From contig VZSF01008499.1 of NCBI GenBank assembly GCA_013398295.1, positions 43,593 through 107,592 of the forward strand: DNA of 64,000 nt. Direction: 5' to 3'. Numbering within the stretch: position 1 is the first letter of the stretch; each line of letters opens with the position of its first letter. A program made the position numbers and the translations under genes. The notes under the pieces are model-generated. The model was not told where the DNA came from and ran no database searches. It saw only the letters and a list, made by a program, of their open reading frames with translations. This DNA is from Chionis minor. Taxonomy: Eukaryota > Chordata > Aves > Charadriiformes > Chionididae. Positions 47,043 to 58,480 of the stretch are shown in pieces.

Positions 47043-48399
47043 GTAACGTCTCCTGTTTTGTGAAATCAATAGAAATACTTATTTTGGTCAAGTTTTTTGT
47101 TCCTAAAAGCACACTTAAGAAAGTGATTGCTATAAGTTAAGTAATTAAGATTAAAAGGATAATTTTTCATGTGAGTTTTACATATCCATTTGAATACTCA
47201 ATAGACAGAATTTAGCATGTAGTAACACTACATGCAGGAAGACAAAGGTAAATGAAAGGGAATAAAAATTACATGAGTTTTTTTGACTAGACAGTCCTGT
47301 GTTTACAGCTCCAACACCCATCATAACTTTATTTTCATATGTTTTGTCTTCAGTATTAACATAAAAGGATATGAATCATGCAGTGGTCAAAGATCGATGT
47401 CTTTTCCCTGACATGGAATATTTTACTGTTGGAATCATGGACCGTTTACCCTCAGCAGTACGAAATTCTTCTCATTTCCCTTAGGCTGTTGTGTTGCGAA
47501 AGGTTGTAGTGTAATATATTCCTCCTGCTTCCTGATTTCTCCTTGCACACGGCCACCTAAAATAGCTTTTCCAAGAAGTCCTTGAAAATTTAGAATCCTC
47601 CCTTTCCATTGTCACAGTTCTTTGGAGTCACTAGTCATCTGCCTCCTTGCTAAATCTCTGTCCCTCCCCCTTTATTGATAAATTATCAGTGTTTGGCATA
47701 AAAGTACAGCTTAACTGTTGCCTGAACTTTAATATTAGGCTTTGGGAAAGAAAAGAAGTGATGCTCTGAAGATGGAGCAAAAAATATGGAATAGAAAATG
47801 ATTTAACTTTTGACATCATCTGTATTACATGGCAATATTCACATATTTCAACTGTTTGCTGTACAGTAAAAATGAAGTCTCTACTTAAGTGGATAAATGT
47901 TCTTGAGTTATGCAAAGTCAAAAGCTGTTAGAAACAAACCTGTCAGCAAGCAGCCTGCAAGTAAATTCTGCTGCTGATGATGAGGAGGATGCATTTAGTT
48001 TTCCTTCTCTGAAAGTTAACCAATGCAAAGTGATATGCTATTTTAGCCACTAAAGGCTTGTCTAACCATAGGATTATCATAGAATTATTCCTATTTTCAT
48101 TTCAAGCTGTCCCTTCTTCTGAAACAGCTTTTATATGTAGATGTGTCTCATTGACTAGAGGTACTTAACATCCAGGTCTGTCAGTCCTTCAGTGCTCGAC
48201 ATCTCTACATCTGACTTGTAACCTCCTGGTACTGGGAACAGAAAAAAGAAATCTGTCTTAGAGACCTAAGTTCCTTATCCAGTGGATAGGCAGGAATTAG
48301 TGTATAAGAATGGGATAAGTTATTGCAAAATCTTGTCCATAAATGCCAGTAATGAAAACTGCAAAGAACTACAAAGAACTATAAATACAAAATACGCAG
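47043..48399. other. Unique AT-rich noncoding DNA
   Basis: Nothing is recognised. AT-rich sequence with short open frames only. Confidence 0.4.
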
Positions 48400-48535
48400 T
48401 AGATGGAAAACAGAGATACTCTGTAGACATATCCAGAAGGCTTAGATTTTGGAACAGACTTTGCTGGGAAGTAGCCGAGTCGCTGTCACTGAGGTCTTTC
48501 AAGAAGAAAGTAGACAGAATCTAGGAAGGACAGTC
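48400..48535 (+). mobile_element. Old CR1/L3-type LINE fragment (ORF2 C-terminus)
   Basis: One frame reads YSVDISRRLRFWNRLCWE then VAESLSLRSFKKKVD, which lines up with the CR1 C-terminal block (family: ..[22 protein letters not shown]..). The Arg-Leu-Pro-Arg core is changed to Arg-Leu-Cys-Trp. No terminal ATTCTRTG is present downstream, and the text just after (48536-48700) is not recognisably CR1. This copy is more diverged than A-D and probably belongs to an older subfamily. A CATAGAAATGTCATGCTGGAAAAGG phrase near 48590 is CR1-like on the opposite strand but too short to call. Confidence 0.6.
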
Positions 48536-51500
48536 TGGGCACATTGGAGCTTGATTGAGAACAAGGCAGCACATACTTGGTGGGGAGAAATCATAGAAAT
48601 GTCATGCTGGAAAAGGTTTTGGAAGATTAACTACTATGGTCCCATTCTGGACATACTGACAACACGGTTACAGTCAGGATTGGATATAGCCATTTTCTGA
48701 GCATGCTGGTATTAGAAATGCACAATCAATTCAAAATAATTATAATGTATATGAAACTGGACTTTGGTCTTTGGTTTTCTTGTGAGCTAAGACTGTCTGT
48801 CTGTATCTTCTGGGGCTGGTAGACCCTTTGTTGTACCAGGCAGTGTGACTTTGGTGTCTCTAAATTGAGGAGAACGCTAACTCGCTGAATTATTATGTAA
48901 AGAAGAAATATTAACATGCATTTAAAAATTTACCAAACATATGTCTACAAAAATATAATCGCAGACTAGACTGTCCGCAGCTAGTTTCTTATGGACAAAA
49001 TGTCACGTTGCATCACTTTTGAAATTAGTGTATTTATCTTTCGGCTGTATGCTTCAGATGAGTTCCACATGTACTCCAGATTTAACAAATTCATCATTGG
49101 TATCTTATTATCACTTGAAATTACTTCACAGTTAGGTCAGATCCAGGGTTGTCATTTGTTTTTCATAGCACGGATCACATTTTAATACAGAGTGTCTTGT
49201 GTATATCTCCTCTTCCCATTTTCTAGTTGTGAAACACCCTTGTGGTGTGGATAGTTACTATAGACATGGAAAAGTAAAGTTAGGAAACTATTTCATGCAA
49301 TTTTAGCTTCATAACAGTTTAATAGCTGGGACTAGGGAGAGCCAGCTTTGTGTGACTAGCCAGTTCTCCACTGTGGGCCATTTTTGAGAACATCTTACAA
49401 TGGTGTTTTATAATATTTCGCTTCGAAGTTGCCTGTCTGTATTCATTATTTGTTTTTTCTAAGGATTCTGTGTTCCTTGAGTACTATCTCTCTTTCCATC
49501 TCTCTTTTCCTCTCTGATGGCAAGACCAAAGCTAGAAAGCAGTGCGAGAGTCACAAGTTACTGGCAGCACATGTGAATCCAGGGCAAGAAGAGAGGGACC
49601 ACAGGCCACTATGGGCTTTTCTGAGCAGAAAATTGGAAGAAAGTGCAAGGATTCTTCACTAAACTTGCTTTTTGACAAAGTACTGTGTTTTCAACCAAAT
49701 ACCTACCTCCAAGACAACGGGCTGCTTTCTCTGGAAATTGCCAGTATTTCACACAAAAAAAAGTTTTGATGTGGCTATATTCCTGCCTTGCCTGGCGGCT
49801 GCTGCAGTTGGGTCGCCTCACAACCCCATTGATGTCTCCGCCTGACAGTGGGGGCTGTGCCTCCACTGCGGCCCTGCCTGCACCCCCAAGAGAGGTGTTG
49901 GCAAGGGTGGGTGATGGGGTGCCACCACAGGAGGAGAAGTCTGCAAAGCACCCTTCCTCTGGGAGGCCTCAGGCTGGCGGGAGCTGTGCGGTGCATCCCT
50001 GGGGGATTTCCAAAGGTGCGTAGGATACTACCTCTTCCTTTCCATACAGTTTACTCCACTGGGTTTCTCTCTCTTTCAAAGACGACTAGCAAAATAGAAG
50101 ACTCCCTCCTTGCCCACTTAGACCCGTCTTCTTGGCTCTGCTTGATAACATATGCTAGCCAGGCTTAGTACATTTTAATAAGCCAGTTTAGCCCATGGGT
50201 TTTGTATGCTCATTTATTACTTATCTTTTTCCTAATGAAGAGGTGCTGCCTACTCATTGCTTGCAATGGGAAAGTCTCTTTGAGAACAGCTTAAGGCACT
50301 AAACTGGCCGAGTTTCGTTTGGTCATTAGGATCGTGCAGATCATGATATAAAGGTGTACTTTGCCAATTCAAAAAGAGTGCTTTGTTGCAATGGTTGCAA
50401 TGACAGGAATTGAGTAAGCTCTGCCAGATGTATTGGTGCATTTGTATTTGCACATACTTATTTACAACGTGACACTGTCAGAGATAGATTATAGGACTAG
50501 GTGGATAGCTTGTCTGGCCCCAGAGGGCATTTCTCACGTCTGTATGTTGTTAAAGCCTTCAGAAGCCCAGGAGCCAGTCCTGCATGCCTTGTGCCAAGGA
50601 CATCCCGATGCAAGGGTCTACAGCCAGCTCTGCTTCAGCGTGCAGCAACTGGGAACACCATCGTTCCACTGTCAGGTTAAGTAGCTCTCATGGGAAAATA
50701 GTTCACAGGCATACCGTTTAGTTTAAATATAAAACATTATGGACACTGGCTAAAAAATAACATTCTGACCAATGGGTTACAGAGGTTGTCATGGGGACAT
50801 CTTGCGCTCTCAATCTTTCATGAAATCCTTATGGAAACTGAAAAGAACGGTTTCCTCAGAGGAGTGTTGTGAGGAAAAAAACATCCTGCATTTCAGCTGT
50901 TCTTTAATGAAATGTAATATGTGGATATTAGGAGACGAGATGGTATCACGGGGCAGATGGTTCCTAGAAGGCCAAACCCATTGTGAAAATCTCTTTCAGT
51001 ACTAACATGGAGACATGAATCTGGTTCCTCAATGGTTACTCACCAGTTCTGAAAAAAGCATAGAAATTGTTTCCAGGTTCAAATTAGACAAAACAATGTG
51101 CACTCTGTGACACACTGGACCTCAATTTTATGGCAAGAACCTCCAGTTTCTTTGGCAGTTCAAAGCAGAGCTCTGCAGTGCACTGAAAGCTTTGTGGCAG
51201 CTTCATAAGCATTCCCAAACTCTGGAATATACTGAGCAGTGAGCTATTTGATTACACATATTAAGTGGATTGAAATTGCTCCTTGTATATTGCTTAAATG
51301 AGGCTTGATCTGGGGTTTTGGCATGGTGAAGATGGAAGGAGCTTGAGACAGAGAAGGGAGGATCTTCCCTATGCATTCAAGCCAGAAGGACTTGGAAGAG
51401 AGTTTTGGGGATTTAATGAATAGCCGCTTATGGTTCTCCCTGTAAGAAACATAAAATAACGATTAAAATCTCCCTACTTTTCCTATATTCACTGTGTGCA

Positions 51501-52059
51501 CTTGTTTTGTCTGCTGGGTGATGGTTGGGCTTGGACTACAGCAGTTGCAGGAAGTGTAGGGTGTGCTCCAGGTAAGCTGGAAGGTGAAGAAGCAGGTTTA
51601 GCCCAGGAACATCAGCCCCAGACAGGGCTGTTCTACTCAGATGGAGCTCTTCTGGGGATGCTGCAGTGCATAAGGTAAGATAGTCATTGAAACAGTTTCT
51701 GGTCAGTCTTTGCTGACATAGATACTCAAAATGATGAATATATTGGAAGCTGAAATCAATGTCGGAATTGTTTTCCTTTCTCTTTTGGATCAAATGTTAT
51801 TTTTAGATGATAACGACAATATCGGCCAGTGCAACTGCAGGGCAAAGAAGCATTAAATTTGAGTATTTGTAAGTATTAGGACCTTTCTGCAACGTATCAC
51901 AATGCCATCAATGGCTTATCTGAACCCTTTAAAGATTTCATAGTGTTGAGATCTGTCACTGGAGACAAAATTGTTTCCAAAATTAATATGCTTCTTCACC
52001 CTGGTTAGAAGTGGGGTCAAAAAAATCACCTCTTCCCCTCCATCAAACAAGGAGGGAAT
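48536..52059. other. Unique noncoding DNA
   Basis: No gene is recognised. A GC-rich patch at 49790-50020 carries overlapping open frames on both strands without protein-like character. The rest is AT-rich and repeat-poor. Confidence 0.4.
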
Positions 52060-52720
52060 GAAGATAAAGGTAGTCCAAGTATGACCTCAGACTAAAGAAT
52101 ACTTAGCTTTTGTTTTATAATGAGGCTGTATTTTGTAAGATAAGACTATGGGGACAAAGGTAGTCAGGAGTAACTGTAGAAGTGCCAATGAACGTGTTTG
52201 CAATGGAAGAGTGGCTCATAGTACTCCAAGATCTGGCAGAGGAAATTGCAAATCTGGTAGAAAGGATTTTTAATAACCCATGAACTCAAAGGTAGCACAT
52301 TATGATTGGGAGATAATGCCTGTAACACCCTCTATTGAAGGAAGGAAAAATAATCTGGGCAGGTCATTATTGTCACCTCAGTAGATGCAATGATAGAGAA
52401 CAGAGATAGAAAGGCAAGTAGAAAATGTAAAAAATAAAAACAACAGGAGTTTTTCAAAGCTGAATTGTACCAGGTTAGCTAATATTTCTCTTTGACAAGC
52501 TAATTCCTTGTCAAAGGAAGTGAAATATAGAGATTTAATCTAGCAGGGCTTCAGTGCCACTGAACTTTGTCGGGGACTGAAATAACTTAAGGGAGATGGG
52601 GATTTGTAGGCAGACTGTCAAGTGGTAAGGAACAGGTTAAAGAAGAGGCCATAGAGCTGCCCATCCGAAAGGGCAAGGGTTGAGCTGGAGGAAGAGAGCC
52701 GTGGCATTCCTCCTGCGCCA
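52060..52720 (+). mobile_element. Ancient L3/CR1-type LINE reverse-transcriptase segment
   Basis: This is a decayed copy of the RT-coding region of an old CR1/L3 lineage, recognised by nucleotide text in the right order. GATCTGGCAGAGGAAATTGC and GAAAGGATTTTTAATAA (near 52230-52280) match the LAEEIA..ERIFN segment. AACTCAAAGGTAGCACATTATGATTGGGAGA matches NSKVVPYDWR. GTCACCTCAGTAG matches the LTSV box. GTTTTTCAAAGCTGAATTG and CTCTTTGACAAGCTAATT follow, then GATTTAATCTAGCAGGGCTTCAGTG (catalytic FSKAFDTV box area). The segment ends with GGGAGATGGGGATTTGTAGG, AAGTGGTAAGGAACAGGTTAAAGAAGAG (WIRNWLK-type). Many stops and indels are present and no long frame remains. It is clearly older than copies A-D and preserves RT-core text that they lack. 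Confidence 0.65.
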
Positions 52721-53420
52721 TCTGGAAAGCGTTCCCATTTAATTGTGCCATTGATAACTTTGTCCCCAGAAGTCACAGCGTGCTAAAAGCATGGGCTGAG
52801 GAAACCAGTTGGGAGTCATTATCTGCCAAGGGAAGGATTGAAATATCATCCTGGGGAAAACAAATGCACTTTCCGGATGGCGTGGTGGAGATGGAACACA
52901 ATATAGCAACACAAAGGGCAAGGTGGAGGAAATGAAGACTTCGGTACAAATTTTTCAGATGAATCATCCTAATGTACCCTCCTATGCTGGGTAAAGGTTG
53001 CTTGCATTATTATATGGTCTTTAATTAGGTCATCCCAAGCTATTTTTTCCATAGCATATCAAACAAATTCCATTTATAGACTATATGTTGGTTAGAGCTG
53101 CTCCAGAGGTACATCAGGCAGTTTCTTCTGGGGACACCTGCTTTTTCTACCGCAGAAGTCAAAAGTATGGACTGGAGGAAGGGCAATGCAGAAAGAGAAT
53201 GGTTAATGAATATAAAGACTGTTGAATATCTCCGTCAGGAACAGGACTTTCTTTCTCTGTAATGGCAGTGCTGCTTGAACCAAACTTTTCCATTTGGAAA
53301 AAGAAGAAGAACGAACATTGTGAGGATTTTTCAAAAATATTTATGAAATTTTGGAAAAAATGAAATCAGTATTTGGCAATGTTTTGATTGGCAAGAAAGC
53401 TTTGGCTGTCCTACCACTGA

Positions 53421-53458
53421 TTTTTTTTTTTTTTTAAAGACTGATTTTTTTTTTTTTT
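53421..53458 (+). repeat. Duplicated poly(T) unit
   Basis: CTGA followed by a 15-T run and AAA(GA), then CTGA again followed by a 14-T run and AAA. This looks like a tandem duplication of a short segment including the T run. Confidence 0.85.
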
Positions 53459-54138
53459 AAATTAAAATTTCCAGATGTTTGGAGGGGAGTTTAATAAAAA
53501 ATGGTAAAAATATTTAAATAGAAAAAAGTACAATAATTAATTATATGCATACATGCTGGATCTATATTGTATACTTAATACTTTTTAAAGCTAAAGAGAA
53601 TGTTGATAAAAAGTATTGCATGTTTTCACCTCTATATCCTCAGCTCTAGCACAGAAGGTTTTTAGGAGGTACTCATTGTTATAAATAGTTGCTCAGGAAG
53701 TATTTCCAAATCAGCTTCTTTCTCCATTATTCTGCTCTAGATTGTTGTTTCAGGAGTATCACAAATATCAAGTCTTACTTTGCAGTGACTGCCACAAGTT
53801 AGTGTTAGGCTGGGGAATGTATTTTCAGAAGCCGTGCAGTTTGCTGTGACTCGAGGAGTTGGGGGGGGTATAGGTTTGCGTGCTCTTGGGTTTAGAACAT
53901 AGCAACAGGGAGAGAGGAGACGTAGGGCTTGTTTTTTCTGTAATCACTGGTGAGTCACTCAGAGAAAGTTTTTTAACTCGGGTCACTCTAATTAAACTCA
54001 CAATTCCAAATTAATGTGTCAGCCTATGCAGCATACGTTTCAGAGGCCCCAATCAGCCAGTTTATACTGGCTTTGGGAGTAGACACACAAGTTTCAAAAA
54101 AACAGATTTAGGTGCTGGATGTCAGGCATCTGACTTTG

Positions 54139-54150
54139 AAAAAAAAAAAA
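54139..54150 (+). repeat. Poly(A) tract
   Basis: A run of 12 A with no recognisable retroposed body upstream. Confidence 0.8.
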
Positions 54151-56224
54151 TTACTTTTAATCTGTCTTGCTTGAGTTTCTTATTATGTGAGACCCCAAGT
54201 TGCAAACCAAGATTATCTTGATGTTTTCCTTTGCCTTTTTCAAGGAAAAATTCTTTCTGGCTTCTAATCAGCAGAGCTTTGGACAGAGCAAAGGATGAGA
54301 ATAGGATGATTAAGCCTTGGTCGAAACCTCTCTTGCTTCTTCATGACTTCCAGAACTCCATTCTAAGTCGCTCAGATGCACCTCCAGCACCAGGAATTAA
54401 TCATCTGCTGACAGAGAGAGAGTAAAAAGCCATTAGTTTTATAGGAGCTTTTCCCTCTTGAAATTCCATTGCCGGTTGACTTTCTGAAAGATGATGTTGA
54501 AACGGGGAATAAATTCAGTTTCAACATTTTCATATTCTTCGCAGTCACTGCCAGGAAAGCGCTCGAGTCTTATGCAATAACGGCCTGGACGCCGTTCAGC
54601 GTTTGCTGTGGTCGTAACGGCACTGTAATGATCTCAGCTCCATACGTCCCGGGTGCTGGATGCAATCTGCTCGCACACTCTTCTCCCCATAGGGCTGAAA
54701 CTTCAGAAGCAGTCTCTGAGTTGGATTCCCAGAAAAAAACCCTCCCACACGGCACTTGCCCAGATGGATGGGGTGGCTAGAGGTGCCCTGCAGTACAGCT
54801 CCCCCTGAACTGCCCAGCTGGGGAATGGGAGTCACCCTCATGGAATGCAAAACCCAACCAGCGAGCAGGTAAAGGGGACAGTGGCGCAGGTGGCTTCACT
54901 GCAGCCCCGTGATGGAGCGGCCAGCGAAATCTTGCTCATGCGCCTACCGCAGTGCCACCTTCCCACCACTTCCTTGGTGGTCCCGTTGATCCCACGGGAA
55001 ACGCAGGCTTTTTGTAGCCACCCAGCTCCTGGCAGGCACAGAGGCCGAGGTGCAGGCACTGCTTTGATGTGTCCCTCTATTTTTTAGCAGAGCATCTAAA
55101 CACCAAATTGTTTTTATTTTGATGTAGAAATATACACTAGGCGATTCATAAGGCGAATTTCATAATTCACCTTTTGCTCTTTGTGTTTTTAGGGGAGGCT
55201 GCCTTGTAATTGTTTTCAAGGAGCTGCGGGGATTTTTTTCCTCCCGCATCGGAGAGCCGTGTTGCTGACTTTTCATTCCAGAAGGAGGTGGTGTTGTCTA
55301 ATGGCTGGAACTTTATAGCCTTGTCAGCTTGTTTATGGCCCCTCTCTGTTACTGCCCATATGACCTACAGCATGGGGGCTAAGCTATTTCCGTATCATTT
55401 CTACTCTCTGTGAAAGAAGGTTAAAAATACCAACCTTGTGGGATATTGTAAAGCTTTAGTGGCTCGAAAGTACTTTGAAACGATCAGGTAAATGATAGCA
55501 AATAAATGCCCAGACAGTTATTAGAGTTTGCCAATTCTTTTCTGACACAAGATGTCTGGTCACTTTGACTTGTCCCTTCTAGGTTTTTGGTTTTTTTAGT
55601 AGCTAAAGTGTGTTAGTGTGGAGAAACAAGAATAGTTTGTGCAAACACAGAAATCCCTGAAGATGGAAAGAAACAGTACTTACATGACAGGAAAAGAATG
55701 ACTCAGTAATTAGTTCTTGGAAGGGAGCATTCGATAGGGAAAGTGGATAAATTTAAAGGGCAGTCTCGGTTACAAAATAATCCCCTAACTACTTCATGTA
55801 TTACCAATTTTTCTGTTATTTCAGCCTTATGATTGCTCAGGCAGCAGATTCTTCTTTTAAGAAATCCAAGCAATCCAAAGCAAAAACAGTTCTCCCTCAT
55901 TGAAGGCATACCTCCACAGGCTCTCACCTCTCTCTCCCTGACCTCAGGGTTACTACGTGGAGATTATAATGAGAATGAGAATGAAACTTGATATATTCTT
56001 TGTCTTCAAACTTGTAGAGCGGTGGTACCCAAAGGAATCAGTACTTTGTGATTTATGACTCCTCTACATTTTTATGAAGAAACGTTAAACATCTTTATTT
56101 AATATGTTAGACATCATGTTATCCAAGTTTGGCTGCTGATTGCAACAGGCTCATCCTTTATTCCCTAGAAGAGCAATACCTTTCTGTAACTTCCTACATG
56201 GCTATCAGCTTGGCACTGCTATAC

Positions 56225-56510
56225 CTTTTTGTCAGGAAGTCTAGTGATAGGACAAGGGGTGATGGTTTTAAATTGGAAGAGGGGAGATTTAGATTAGATA
56301 TTAGGAAGAAGTTCTTTACTGGGAGGGTGGTGAGGCACTGGAACAGGTTACCCAGGGAAGTTGTGGAGGCCCCATCCCTGGAAGTGTTTAAGGCCAGGCT
56401 GGATGGGGCTTTGAGCAACCTGCTCTAGTGAGAGGTGTCCCTGCCCATGGCAGGGGGGCTGGAACTTGATGATCTTTGAGGTCCCTTCCGGCTCTGGCCA
56501 TTCTATGATT
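56225..56510 (+). mobile_element. CR1 LINE copy D, well preserved 3' end
   Basis: A 5'-truncated copy of about 285 bp with the C-terminal block of ORF2 in an open frame: [37 protein letters not shown], then [19 protein letters not shown], ending at a TAG at 56426-56428. A 3' UTR follows (GGCTGGAACTTGATGATCTTTGAGGTCCCTTCC), ending at ATTCTATGATT near 56510. The frame across the coding remnant has no stops or indels, so this is the youngest-looking copy here. Its [11 protein letters not shown] text puts it with copy A rather than with B/C. It cannot encode an enzyme. Upstream of 56225 the sequence is not CR1. Confidence 0.93.
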
Positions 56511-57360
56511 TGTATAACTGCAAGTTTTTCCAGTTGTCTGGGTAGTTGTACCATCTGAGGGATATTACCCTGCTTTGTAGCCTGCAGATTCTTCTGAATC
56601 ATTTCCTATGTTAATAAAATCTTTTATTTTTGTTTTTAATAGAAGGACCAAACCCCGCTTTAAACTAACCTGAGCACGTGGTATGTGCTTCTCTTCTCAG
56701 AGGGATCCTGCACAGCCCTTGACTGCACTTCCATTAACACCAAGAAAAATTCCTCTTCTGGTTGAAAGGGAGTAAGTGATAAAGTGCTAAAGTGCTGTTT
56801 GGGCGTGGGTGATAGCATCAAGCTGCACAATATTTTTAACAGATAATACTGAAACATGAGGCAAACCTACAAGAAAAAAAGAAAAAAGAAAGAAAAAGGC
56901 AAAAGAAAGACAACCCAAAATAATTTGAAATGAAGCTTTGTTTAAGCCAAAGACAGGACACCAAGCCAGGAATCAAACAGGTCTGTGCTCTGTTCTGGCT
57001 TTTGCTTGGAAATCATGTTCCACCCCGAGCCCACAGTTTCGCCAAGAAGCAAAACAACATATTTCTTAGGAGACAGTGAGTGAAGCTCTAAGTACTGCAT
57101 CTGATGGACTGTGGGGACGCCAAGTTACTTGATTGCCTCAAGGTGCAAACTTTTTAAGCATTATCTTTACTTTATCAGCTTTAATTCATAATGCAAAGCT
57201 GATTGGTAAAAGACTTCCTGTTCGGTCACGTCACTTTCCATTTTTTTTCGATTTGCATGTGGCTACTAGGGCAAAAATGACGATTTTTAGAAGCTTGGTG
57301 TGAAAACAAAAATTCACCAGGACAGTACCGTGCTACTGAATCTCAACTTTGCTCTTCCAG
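56511..57360. other. Unique noncoding DNA with an A-rich tract
   Basis: No gene is recognised. It includes an interrupted AAAG/AAAAG tract at 56871-56910. Confidence 0.4.
56871..56910 (+). repeat. Purine-rich (A)nG tract
   Basis: Runs of A interrupted by G, about 40 bp, with no upstream retroposed body recognised. Confidence 0.85.
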
Positions 57361-57508
57361 GATGGTTCATTTGAGTCTCACGATGAGAAAGGGACAAGCA
57401 TGGAAGTGTGTGAGCCTTGGATCTGCAGCATGTGTGGCCTCTCGCTGCTCCTTCATCTCATGTGAACGTGCTTCTGCGTGCACGGTAGCTGTCACTTTCT
57501 GCAAGAAG
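57361..57508 (+). other. Candidate 148-bp exon
   Basis: An acceptor-like CTTTGCTCTTCCAG (AG at 57359-57360) and a strong donor AAGAAG|GTAAGA (GT at 57509-57510) bound 148 bp. One frame, entered after one base, stays open through the donor: it starts MVHLSLTMRKGQAWKCV, is unusually rich in Cys and Ser, and the frame would stop 33 bases into the intron. The zero frame is also open for 34 codons to a TGA inside the exon. Neither peptide is recognised. It could be an exon of a lncRNA or of an untranslated region, or it could be chance. Confidence 0.18.
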
Positions 57509-58199
57509 GTAAGAAGTCCCCTAACAACAGAGATGAGCTAAAGCCTGTCCTGAGAGGATATGGGCTCTGTGCAGCCCCTTAGCCTGAGCTGTGGAGGGAG
57601 AAAGATCTAAGTTTTGAGCCTTCACAGTTGATTTCTACAGATTGCCCCCCAAATGCAAATCCTACTGGTCAGAAATTGGAGGCCTTAAAAAGTCTGTTTT
57701 ATTTTGCTTGATCTGAATAAGGGGTCACTTGCTTTTCAAGAGTGTGATGGCTCATCATTCCAATACGGTAAAACATGCAGTTACTTCACTCTAAGGCATG
57801 TGAAAAACTGCAGTGACCTAAAAACCCAGAAGGTAACAGGTCCTATGAAAATGAAAGCACAAAACCAACAGAGTATTGAATATCTCCTTTTGTTTAATTG
57901 AGAAAAATTGTTTAGGAGCCAGAAGGTGCTGCAGTAGTACTGGAGGATTAGATTTCAAGAATAGAAGTTTTTACAAATTTACAGTAACTTTCAGCATGTG
58001 CTTTTGTCCCATTGGAACAGCCATTGATATATGCATTCTGTTGAACAGGGATAGGATTATACACATTCTTTAAATTAAGCACATCCTTAACTGCTTAGTT
58101 AAATCACGGTCTTGGTGGGCTGGATACAATGAGAAGTACCTCACATCCAAGGGTGTGAAAACAAGCTGGAGAATTCTAATAAGAAATCTGAATTTGGGG
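57509..58199. other. Unique noncoding DNA
   Basis: No gene or repeat is recognised. Confidence 0.4.
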
Positions 58200-58480
58200 T
58201 GCAACAGATTAAAATTCCTCTGAAAAAAGATATGCAAAGAACAAGTAAAAAAGCCAATGTGACTTCACAAGGGACTGCTCAAAAAATCTGAGGTTAACAA
58301 ATGAACTGTTCTGGAAATGGAAAACAGAGGTGGCAGCTACACAAGAACATTCTCTAAGTTACTGCTAGGAGGAAAAAATGAGAGCTAAAAGCCGTGATGA
58401 GTTAAAGCTAGGCAAGGCAAAGCAATTGAGGCACGAGGAGCAGCATTTACAAGTATTTTAGTGGAATCGTGGGCAAATGT
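58200..58480 (+). mobile_element. Possible second ancient LINE segment (endonuclease-RT linker)
   Basis: AAAAAAGCCAATGTGACTTCACAAGGGACTGCTCAAAAA, then AACAAATGAACTGTTCTGGAAATGGAAAACAGAGGTGGCAG and AAAGCAATTGAGGCACGAGGAGCAGC resemble, in order and wording, the linker before the RT domain in L3/CR1-type elements. The match is from memory and much weaker than at 52060-52720. It could be unrelated. Confidence 0.3.

Larger units (their letters stand above)
52721..56224. other. Unique noncoding DNA with T- and A-runs
   Basis: No gene is recognised. T runs at 53421-53435 and 53445-53458 and an A run at 54139-54150 are present. AT-rich until about 54400, then mixed. Near 56030-56060, GGTGGTACCCAAAGGAATCAGTACT weakly resembles the LINE RT phrase encoding GVPQGSVL, but the flanks do not continue it. 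Confidence 0.4.

Noticed and set aside
48590..48620. CATAGAAATGTCATGCTGGAAAAGG considered as a minus-strand CR1 3' end.
   Set aside because: Only a short match with a mismatched terminal repeat; the following bases do not continue CR1 3'-UTR text.
56030..56060. GGTGGTACCCAAAGGAATCAGTACT considered as an old LINE RT motif just upstream of CR1 copy D.
   Set aside because: The match covers one short phrase only, and neither flank continues it.
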